From assembly GCA_028877195.1 (NCBI GenBank), contig JAPPIL010000186.1, positions 1 to 16,214 of the forward strand: 16,214 nucleotides of DNA. Reading direction: 5' to 3'. The position numbers were made by a program, and so were the translations under genes. This document shows, one piece after another, positions 6,791-13,381 of this stretch. The DNA comes from Pseudomonadota bacterium. GTDB lineage: Bacteria; Bdellovibrionota_B; Oligoflexia; Oligoflexales; JAPPIL01. The notes under the pieces were generated by a model, which was not told where the DNA came from, did no database searches, and saw only the letters and a program-made list of their open reading frames with translations. Position 1 is the first letter of the stretch. Each line of letters opens with the position of its first letter.

Positions 6791-9700
6791 GTGCTTCTGA
6801 AGAAGATAGCGATCAGTGGCTTCAAGTCTTTTGCCGATCGAGTTGAGTTTCAGTTCTCTCATAATATCAGTGGTATCATCGGCCCCAACGGTTCGGGTAA
6901 AAGCAACATCATCGACGCAGTGCGTTGGGTAATGGGCGAGCAAAATGCAAAGCTGTTGCGCGGCGAGCGTTCCGTTGATTTAATTTTTTCAGGTTCAGAG
7001 CATCGCAAGCCGTTAGGTATGGCGGAAGTTTCGTTAACTTTTGATAATAGCGACAAGTCTCTGACCATTCCACAACTAGCGCATGAGCGTGAGATTAAGC
7101 TGACCCGCCGCGTTTACCTCGATGGTCGCAAGGAGCAGACGCTCAACAATCAGTCGTGCCGTTTACGAGATTTAATTGAATTTTTTTCGATCAGTGAACT
7201 CGGTAGCAAAAGCTACTCAATGATTCAACAGGGGCAAGTTGACCGTATCTTGAATGCCAAGCCAGAAGACATTCGTGAAATAATTGAAGAAGCCGCTGGC
7301 ACGGTAGTCTTTCGTCGCAAAAAGGCGGAGACTGAAAAAAAACTGGAGAGCGCTAAACTTAACTTGAGTCGCATTGAGGACATCGCTCACGAACTAGAGC
7401 AACAACAGCAAACCCTTAAAGACCAAGCTGAAAAAGCCAAACAGTGGCAAGCCTTATCCGCACAACATGCAAAAATTGAACAGCAGATGCTTGCCTACCG
7501 TTTCCAAGATTTACAAAACAAACTTACGACCGTGTTGGCTGAATTGCGAGCGGAAAACAGACAGGAGATTGTCAGTTACCAAGAGTTGCAAAAAATTCAA
7601 AGCAAACGCAATGATTTACTACAGCAACAGCGCAGTATTGAGCCACAAATTCAACAGATAGCACGAGAAACCGAACAAATACAAAACAATCGCCATGAGT
7701 TTGAGACAACGTTGGTCAAGCTCAATTTGCAAAAGGAAAATAGCGCTAAGCGTGTCCGTGAACTAGGCGATGAAATTGCGACGACTGAAGAGGAATTGGG
7801 CGACAATGAGCGTGAGTTGAAAACCCAACAGCGTGCGCACGCTACACTTGCAAAACAGCTGCAACGCACGATAAACGCACTAGCACAAGCTACTGCCGAT
7901 CTTGAGCATTTGGAACAGCAGTCGGCTGCGATAACGACTAAACAAACTGAATATCAAGACGAGACCGAAAGCCTTCAGCATGCGGCTAGCGAGGTTTCTG
8001 TTGCCTGCAAGGTGGCGCAGAACAATAGCCGCCAAGCGCAACAGGCACTAGATAGTCTTAAGCAGCAGCTGCAAAGCAATGATGCTAAACTTTCCACCAG
8101 CTATGCGCAGCGCGATAAGCTCAAAGCATCAATGCTTGTGCATCAACGCGGGCTTGGTTTCCAAGAAGAACGCAAGCATATGCTCACTAAACACAATGAA
8201 AATTTACAGCAGCAACGCCTTACACTTGAGGCGAAGCGTGATGCGGCAAAAGAAGAGTATTTTAAGCATAAAGCAACCTACGACAGTGCTGCCAATACTT
8301 TACAAGCACATGTTAGTGGCGAGACTACCACTGATGATAGGCGGCTCAAGGCGTTAGCTGATTACATTGCCTTTGATAAGAAGATAGCGACTTTGCCACC
8401 GAAGCTCATCCGTGCTTTTGAACACTGGGCTGAACAAATAGTGCTTGTTTCTTACGAGGATGGGTTGCGTTTTGGGGTCGAGTTTGCAGGCTTTGGAACA
8501 GCAAATGCCTTGTTATTAAGCGCTTTGCCCAAGGTTAACTACTCGGATTTGCGTGCTTGGCAGCAGCATTACAATGTTGAGCCAATTTACAGCTACCTTG
8601 AAGTGCGAGAGCCAGTGCGGAGTTTGTGCAAACGGGTGTTCATCAGTTTAGATTTACATGTTGATGTGGGAATTTGGCGGGACATGCCAGCGTCGGTGTA
8701 TCTATTGACTGCGCAAGGGGCATGGTGCACGGCTGATGGTAGGCTGGCGGTCGTGCGGGATGACAATGTTGGTATTATTTCGCAACAGCAACGGGTTGAG
8801 CAATTGCGCACACGGGTTACGAGCAAGCAGGAGCAACTAGCGCAAATTCAATCTGAGATTGATAATCTGCATGGCACGATCACCAAGAATAGTATTGAAT
8901 TGGCTGACATTGAACGTGAAATTGCCAGCAATACGCAAGGGTCAGATAAGATTGCGACAGGCTTCCGTGCTGTTGTCCAACGCATTGAGCATGAAGAAGG
9001 GGTCAAGGACTCACTGACAGCTGAAGCAGAGCGACTCGCGGTAGTTTTACAACAAAGCGACCAAGAAGTAGCAAACCTGCACACTGAACAGGAGGGGCTA
9101 GCGCAGGAATTGCGGGAGCTAAAACAGGATATTAGGGCAATCAAAAGTGATTATCAACGTTATCAAAAGCAACGGGATAGTTTGCAGGCAAAGACGCAAG
9201 AGTTGGCGTTAGAGAAGATGCAGGTGCAGACTAATGCTGATACGTTGGCGGCAGCGATTACCGAGAAGCAAAATCACATCAGCAGTATCAGCACAAGATT
9301 GCATCGCTATTATGATGACCATGCTCGTTATCAGGAGGAGGGTAAACGTGCGGTTAGCGATAGCAAGCAGTATCGCCAATCACTCGCCAATTTACTGCAT
9401 GCGCAAGAGGATAGAGGCAAGCAATTACACAAGCAAAAGGAGACCCTACAGCTGCTTATTGAGGCGCAGAAAAAAACAGCGCAAACGTTGGCTAAACAAC
9501 AGCGCCAGCATGCGACGGTGCAGAAGAACATTGCCTTGAAGTCGGCGCATAAGGCACAGCTTGAGGAGAGTATCAGTAGTGTGCAGGAACAGGCGCAGGT
9601 GCATGAAGATTCAGTGTTAGAGAAGACAGAAATTCCCACAGACCTTGATCTTGCCGCACTCACCAAAGAAAAGCAGAAGATCAAACAATCAATGCAAAAC

Positions 9701-10315
9701 CTGGGTTCAGTTAATATGTTGGCATTAGAAGAATATGAGAAGATCGTTGCTCGCAAGGGGTTCATCGATGCCCAACGCCAAGAATTACATGCGAGCATTA
9801 CTTTCCTACAACAAGCTGCTGATGAAATAGAGGCAACGTCGGCAAAACGTTTTACGGAAGTATTTAGCAGTGCTAATGCTGAATTCAATCAACTGTTTCC
9901 GCTGCTATTCCCACGTGGGCAAGCGCAGTTGATATTGGAAGAGCCTGATACGCCGCTTGCTTCAGGGGTGCAGATTATGGTGCAGCTGCCTGGTAAGAAG
10001 CGTCAACACATGAACCTCTTCTCTGGTGGTGAGAAGGCTTTGACTGCGATAGCATTGATCTTTTCCTTATTGAAGACCAAACCGACACCGTTTTGTTTTC
10101 TTGACGAAGTTGATGCGGCACTAGACGAGGCTAACGTCGCACGTTTCAGTCGTGTATTATCAAGCTTGGCTGAACGTTTTCAGTTTATTCTCATTACGCA
10201 TAACCGCAAGACAATGAGCATCTTTGATCGTTTGTATGGTGTTACGATGCAGGAGCCTGGGGTATCAAAAGTCGTCAGCGTGGACATGCGCAAAGACTTG
10301 ATGGCAAGCACTTGA
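6791..10315 (+). CDS. smc: Chromosome segregation ATPase SMC
   Basis: SMC ATPase, which with ScpA and ScpB compacts and segregates the chromosome by loop extrusion. The 1174 residues match the usual length. The N-terminal ATPase half has Walker A GPNGSGKSN (31-39). Two long Gln/Glu/Lys-rich coiled coils (about 170-500 and 660-1000) flank a globular hinge (about 515-655). The C-terminal half has the ABC signature LFSGGEK (1076-1082), Walker B FCFLDE (1101-1106) and D-loop Asp1112. The GTG start follows the preceding stop by 6 bases with no clear ribosome-binding site, suggesting coupled translation. Neither scpA nor scpB is in the window. The hinge is unusual: its C-terminal edge (TADGRLAVVRDDNVGIIS) lacks the glycine pairs usual at the hinge dimer interface. 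ATPase motifs are intact, so it should be functional. Confidence 0.96.
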   Translation: MLLKKIAISGFKSFADRVEFQFSHNISGIIGPNGSGKSNIIDAVRWVMGEQNAKLLRGERSVDLIFSGSEHRKPLGMAEVSLTFDNSDKSLTIPQLAHEREIKLTRRVYLDGRKEQTLNNQSCRLRDLIEFFSISELGSKSYSMIQQGQVDRILNAKPEDIREIIEEAAGTVVFRRKKAETEKKLESAKLNLSRIEDIAHELEQQQQTLKDQAEKAKQWQALSAQHAKIEQQMLAYRFQDLQNKLTTVLAELRAENRQEIVSYQELQKIQSKRNDLLQQQRSIEPQIQQIARETEQIQNNRHEFETTLVKLNLQKENSAKRVRELGDEIATTEEELGDNERELKTQQRAHATLAKQLQRTINALAQATADLEHLEQQSAAITTKQTEYQDETESLQHAASEVSVACKVAQNNSRQAQQALDSLKQQLQSNDAKLSTSYAQRDKLKASMLVHQRGLGFQEERKHMLTKHNENLQQQRLTLEAKRDAAKEEYFKHKATYDSAANTLQAHVSGETTTDDRRLKALADYIAFDKKIATLPPKLIRAFEHWAEQIVLVSYEDGLRFGVEFAGFGTANALLLSALPKVNYSDLRAWQQHYNVEPIYSYLEVREPVRSLCKRVFISLDLHVDVGIWRDMPASVYLLTAQGAWCTADGRLAVVRDDNVGIISQQQRVEQLRTRVTSKQEQLAQIQSEIDNLHGTITKNSIELADIEREIASNTQGSDKIATGFRAVVQRIEHEEGVKDSLTAEAERLAVVLQQSDQEVANLHTEQEGLAQELRELKQDIRAIKSDYQRYQKQRDSLQAKTQELALEKMQVQTNADTLAAAITEKQNHISSISTRLHRYYDDHARYQEEGKRAVSDSKQYRQSLANLLHAQEDRGKQLHKQKETLQLLIEAQKKTAQTLAKQQRQHATVQKNIALKSAHKAQLEESISSVQEQAQVHEDSVLEKTEIPTDLDLAALTKEKQKIKQSMQNLGSVNMLALEEYEKIVARKGFIDAQRQELHASITFLQQAADEIEATSAKRFTEVFSSANAEFNQLFPLLFPRGQAQLILEEPDTPLASGVQIMVQLPGKKRQHMNLFSGGEKALTAIALIFSLLKTKPTPFCFLDEVDAALDEANVARFSRVLSSLAERFQFILITHNRKTMSIFDRLYGVTMQEPGVSKVVSVDMRKDLMAST

Positions 10316-10379
10316 GCGATGGGTCTGGCTTTAGAGTCAGTGTTGTTATGCCGACTTTGTTGGTATCTGAATGAGTGCC

Positions 10380-10406
10380 GCGTTAGGCGTGGATGCCTAA
10401 CGCTTT
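10380..10406 (+). terminator. Terminator-like hairpin between smc and a convergent gene
   Basis: GCGTTAGGC (10380-10388) and GCCTAACGC (10395-10403) form a perfect 9-bp stem with a 6-base loop, followed by TTT. It lies 65 bases after the smc stop and 17 bases beyond the end of the convergent minus-strand gene, so it could end both transcripts. The short T-run makes it a moderate intrinsic terminator for + and a weak one for -. Confidence 0.6.
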
Positions 10407-10419
10407 CTCGCATATAAAA

Positions 10420-10863
10420 CTATTTCTTACGGACAAGGGTGAGGTGTTTTTCCAATTGTTTGGCTTTATCAGGTTTGATTGCTTTTTTTATTTTTTGCAC
10501 CAGCTCCTCAACCATCATCTCTGCTTCAGTTACAGCATCGTCTACTGCCGCTTCACCCAACACCTGCTTGGCACTATTAGTAACCTGCATCGCGTAAACT
10601 GCTTGTTTGAGAATCGTGTCCTCAATGCACCCACGCAGAGCAACGAGATCAATGCCACGCCGCGAGAATTCTCTAATCGCACGACTATGGTCAAATTCAT
10701 CCCAACGCTCATTGCCTTTCAGTCGTATGCGCCATAAGGAATTACCACTAGCGGCTCGCGACCAACTAACTTCAAAATCAGAACATTGATATATGTCGGG
10801 AACGATCCAGTATTGCGAAGAATTCAAATTAAAACAGTTCAAGTGTGTAAACAATTCTTTCAT
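10420..10863 (-). CDS. Hypothetical protein, 147 residues
   Basis: I recognise no family. The start ATG (10861-10863) has GGAG eight bases upstream on the minus strand. There is no signal peptide or membrane segment, so it is probably cytoplasmic. Residues 1-60 are mixed, with aromatic residues suggesting beta structure (QYWIVPDIY, FEVSWSR, SLWRIRL). Residues 60-147 read as helices (DHSRAIREFSRRGIDLVALRG, then a long Glu/Lys/Val helix) ending with a basic KHLTLVRKK tail. The opposite frame gives no plausible protein, while this frame has normal charged-residue composition. It is convergent with smc and divergent from glpG with 130 bases between starts, so it is a single-gene unit. Confidence 0.7.
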   Translation of the reverse strand: MKELFTHLNCFNLNSSQYWIVPDIYQCSDFEVSWSRAASGNSLWRIRLKGNERWDEFDHSRAIREFSRRGIDLVALRGCIEDTILKQAVYAMQVTNSAKQVLGEAAVDDAVTEAEMMVEELVQKIKKAIKPDKAKQLEKHLTLVRKK

Positions 10864-10993
10864 CTAACTACTCCAGTCTATTTGACAACCGAGTGTCCAC
10901 GTCCATCATCATGCAATAAGCATTCCAAGCGCTTTACAAAGACGACAAATTAAACGAAAGTGCAGCCTGCCGAATTACCGCTATGGGTAACCG

Positions 10994-11872
10994 ATGAGAC
11001 GCATAGGAAAAGTTCCTAAAGAACAAGTCGCTGTATTTGCTAATTTTTTGCGCAGTCGTGGCTTGGAAGTAGCAATTCGTCATGGCGACCAAGACGATGT
11101 TGAGTTATGGGCTGAAGATGAAGATAAAATAGATGCCGCTAAAGATTCCCTACAAGTGTATCTCGCTGACCCAACGGCTGAACAGTTCCAACGCCTGCCT
11201 ACGATCGCTCCGACTGTCAAAAAAACAAACAGTCGCTACATCGATGTGCGCACCCAAATATTCCACCGTCCAGCATTAAAAGCCATCACAACGGCATTGA
11301 TTGCGATCTCGGTGCTAGTCTTTATCGCTCGGCAAGCATTGCCGAGTCTCGATGCTCTGCTGATTTATAGTGCTTATGCCCAACCGCTGTTCAAGGAAAT
11401 TCGTGCTGGTGAAGTGTGGCGTTTGCTAACCCCGATATTTTTGCACTTCAACCTTCTGCATATCATCTTCAGTATGTTGTGGTTGCATGTTCTTGGCAGT
11501 CAGCTTGAACAGCGTGAGGGTGGCAAGTATCTTCTCTTGTTGGTCGTCGCTATCGGCATCATTTCAAATACTTGTCAATACCTGATGGCAGCCAGCATCT
11601 TCGGTGGTTTTTCAGGCGTAGTTTACGGACTACTCGGTTATGTCTGGATTATGGGCAAATTTAAGCCGCGTAGTGGTTATATCTTGGATAATTTCACCCT
11701 AGGCTTCATGCTGGTGTGGCTATTCATGGGAATCATAGGTATGGTTGGCAACATCGCCAGTGCCGCACACGTGTTTGGTTTTATTAGCGGTGTGGTGTGG
11801 GGTTTAATCGTTAGCGATCAACTGGTTATGCGTAGGAACAACAGACGCACAAGCACAAGGGATAAATTTTGA
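10994..11872 (+). CDS. glpG: GlpG-type rhomboid intramembrane serine protease
   Basis: Intramembrane protease cleaving transmembrane helices near their ends. The 292 residues comprise a cytoplasmic N-terminal domain (about 1-80) resembling that of enterobacterial GlpG, and six predicted membrane segments (from about 97). Visible motifs: the WR loop (VWRLLTPIFLHF, Trp142-Arg143), HFNLLHIIFS (His151 and His156), catalytic Ser207 in GGFSGVVYG, and catalytic His259 in AAHVFGF. The Ser-His dyad is intact. The position of the oxyanion-hole Asn (E. coli Asn154, HxxxxHxxxN) is Ser160 here. ATG 10994 has only a weak Shine-Dalgarno-like GGGTAA upstream. The stop overlaps the start of the next gene (TTGA), so the two are translationally coupled. 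Confidence 0.93.
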   Translation: MRRIGKVPKEQVAVFANFLRSRGLEVAIRHGDQDDVELWAEDEDKIDAAKDSLQVYLADPTAEQFQRLPTIAPTVKKTNSRYIDVRTQIFHRPALKAITTALIAISVLVFIARQALPSLDALLIYSAYAQPLFKEIRAGEVWRLLTPIFLHFNLLHIIFSMLWLHVLGSQLEQREGGKYLLLLVVAIGIISNTCQYLMAASIFGGFSGVVYGLLGYVWIMGKFKPRSGYILDNFTLGFMLVWLFMGIIGMVGNIASAAHVFGFISGVVWGLIVSDQLVMRRNNRRTSTRDKF

Positions 11873-12579
11873 ATCACGAGGTTGGGGATTCAATCGTTCT
11901 CAAGAGTAGGCGTTGGAGTTTTTCTTCGCCGCACGTAATCAATAGTTTTGATTTCCACGTTGAGAACTCCGTTCCTCTCTATCATCAAGGGCATGAACTG
12001 GTGCTCGGCTACTCTGATTTTTTTCTCACTAAAGACTCGGTATGCTATGACTTGGGCTGTGCTACCGCCCGTTTAAGTATCAAGATCGCACAGCGCCATC
12101 AGGATGTGGCGGTATTAGCAGTGGATATTGAGGAGGGCATGCTCGCACAAGCAAGGCAGCGCTGCCAAGACTTGCCTAATATCAAGCTTCAACATGATGA
12201 CATCACCCAAATGCGATTTGCCGAAAGCGACCTGATAATCTCCTACTACACGATGCAGTTTATTGCCCCGAAGCTACGAGCATTGCTACTTCAGAAGATT
12301 TATCAAGCACTTAACGTTGGTGCAGCATTCATCATGTTTGAGAAGGTTTACGAGGAAGACTCACAGTTCCAAGATATGGCTAACCTAATCCATGCGGACA
12401 GGAAATTTCAAAACGGCTACGACCCTGACGAGATCTTTGCCAAAGCCAATAGCCTCAAGGGGGTGCTTAAGCCACGACACTGTGGCGATAACCTAAAAAC
12501 CCTGCAAAAAGTAGGGTTTACTCGCACCCAGTTGATAATGAAGTACCTCTGTTTTGAAGGTTATCTGGCAATTAAATAG
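11869..12579 (+). CDS. CmoA-family SAM-dependent enzyme lacking the key carboxylate arginine
   Basis: A 236-residue class I SAM-binding protein. Motif I is YDLGCATARLS (60-70) and the acidic ribose-binding motif is AVDIEEGM (84-91). Resemblance to CmoA runs along the length: the N-terminal RRWSF...ENSVPLY block, YTMQFIAPKLRALLLQKIYQ (127-146), EKV (158-160), and a C-terminal LQKVGF (212-217). CmoA makes carboxy-SAM for wobble-uridine cmo5U in tRNA. In an ungapped 43-residue alignment from memory (His175 onward against E. coli 181 onward), E. coli Arg199, which holds the carboxylate, falls on Ala193. It may therefore be an ordinary methyltransferase. TTG 11869 overlaps the glpG stop; AAGGGA at 11857-11862 supports it. 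No cmoB is in the window. Confidence 0.85.
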   Translation: MNHEVGDSIVLKSRRWSFSSPHVINSFDFHVENSVPLYHQGHELVLGYSDFFLTKDSVCYDLGCATARLSIKIAQRHQDVAVLAVDIEEGMLAQARQRCQDLPNIKLQHDDITQMRFAESDLIISYYTMQFIAPKLRALLLQKIYQALNVGAAFIMFEKVYEEDSQFQDMANLIHADRKFQNGYDPDEIFAKANSLKGVLKPRHCGDNLKTLQKVGFTRTQLIMKYLCFEGYLAIK

Positions 12580-12596
12580 CTACCGCACAACAATTA

Positions 12597-12626
12597 TTGA
12601 GAAATATCAAAAATAATTTGTAAAAT
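12597..12626 (+). promoter_or_regulatory. Putative sigma70 promoter for the 160-residue lipoprotein
   Basis: TTGAGA (12597-12602) and TAAAAT (12621-12626) are 18 bases apart in an AT-rich stretch, 5/6 matches each to consensus. The leader would be about 65 bases, ending in TAGGAGG (12686-12692) five bases before GTG 12698. No terminator for the upstream gene was seen, so some readthrough is possible. Confidence 0.55.
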
Positions 12627-12697
12627 CACAATATATCTCTTAAAACGAGCGCTGTTCGGTTAAGTTTGTGTGTGTTTGTTAAAACTAGGAGGCTAGT

Positions 12698-13180
12698 GTG
12701 AAGTTAAAGTCAGTTATTTCATTATTTGCGGCGGCATTGTTGGCTGTTAGCTGCGGAACTTATCCCGCAGACGACGGCTATACAACTGCCAGTGTTTCAG
12801 AGCAGGCGATAGATCAGCTTGAGCAAGAGCATCAAGACGGTAGCGATACTGATACTACGGATGCACAAGGCGACAAACAGCGTGTGGTCATTGTCAGCAC
12901 TCTTGCTGTTGCGGGTGTATGTCTGTTGATTCCAGGTTGTCGTGTCTTTGCCAAGGATGGCTTGATCAGGATCAAAGATGGTGCGGGCAATGTGATCGAC
13001 GTGGCCGTCAAAAAGCCGTTCAAGAAGTTGTTCAAAAAGGGTGATGACGTTGCAAAATCTACGGATGAAGTTCCTGTTAAAACATCCGAAGAAGTAACAA
13101 AGCAAGCTGCTAAAAGTACTGACGAAACAGCTGAAACAGCAGCTGAAACAGCAGAGGAAACGCCTAAAACACAAGGATAG
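12698..13180 (+). CDS. Lipoprotein with internal hydrophobic segment, 160 residues
   Basis: An exported protein of unknown family. The signal peptide ends in AVSC (lipobox, Cys19). An acidic, probably disordered stretch (about 23-60) follows, then a hydrophobic segment (63-79, VVIVSTLAVAGVCLLIP) ending in Cys81. Next comes a basic amphipathic stretch (KKPFKKLFKKGDD, 105-117) and a low-complexity Thr/Glu/Ala tail with TAETAAETAEE-like short repeats (about 143-155). A lipid anchor plus a possible transmembrane helix would place the basic and tail parts on the other side of the membrane, unless the segment merely packs against it. GTG 12698 is fixed by TAGGAGG five bases upstream. It is a single-gene unit with its own promoter and terminator. 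Confidence 0.85.
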   Translation: MKLKSVISLFAAALLAVSCGTYPADDGYTTASVSEQAIDQLEQEHQDGSDTDTTDAQGDKQRVVIVSTLAVAGVCLLIPGCRVFAKDGLIRIKDGAGNVIDVAVKKPFKKLFKKGDDVAKSTDEVPVKTSEEVTKQAAKSTDETAETAAETAEETPKTQG

Positions 13181-13202
13181 CGTCCTCTTCATCTCTCTCC
13201 AC

Positions 13203-13246
13203 AAAACCGCAGTGGTTAGCAGCATCGCTGGTCGCTGCGGTTTTTT
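13203..13246 (+). terminator. Strong intrinsic terminator
   Basis: AAAACCGCAG (13203-13212) pairs perfectly with CTGCGGTTTT (13235-13244), a 10-bp stem around a 22-base loop, followed by T through 13246. It lies 22 bases after the stop of the 160-residue lipoprotein gene and is the clearest terminator in the window. The A-run on the other side means it could also act on the minus strand. Confidence 0.85.
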
Positions 13247-13327
13247 ATTCTGCCTCTCACCACCATACCAACAAACTGCAAATGCCTCATAACAAGGGGT
13301 CTTTAGCCTGCGCAAATTTTTACTCGC

Positions 13328-13352
13328 ATCAAGTGTAAACGCTTGATATAAT
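13328..13352 (+). promoter_or_regulatory. Extended -10 promoter with overlapping 20-base palindrome
   Basis: TGATATAAT (13344-13352) is a perfect extended -10 (TGN plus TATAAT). No -35 match is seen 17 bases upstream, as is usual for extended -10 promoters. The palindrome ATCAAGTG-TAAA-CGCTTGAT (13328-13347) pairs at 8 of 10 positions and ends on the first base of the -10, where a bound repressor would block polymerase. The leader to ATG 13382 would be about 23 bases. Confidence 0.6.
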
Positions 13353-13381
13353 TAATACAAATTACCAACGAGAGACATGCC

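Noticed and set aside
9331..9888. 185-codon antisense frame inside smc, rich in Cys and Ser
   Set aside because: It lies over the smc C-terminal coiled coil; the composition reflects reverse-complemented Glu/Gln/Lys/Ala codons, with no start signals.
10882..10910. TTGACA with TCATCA-like -10 before glpG
   Set aside because: The -35 is perfect but no acceptable -10 lies at 16-18 bases; left unassigned.
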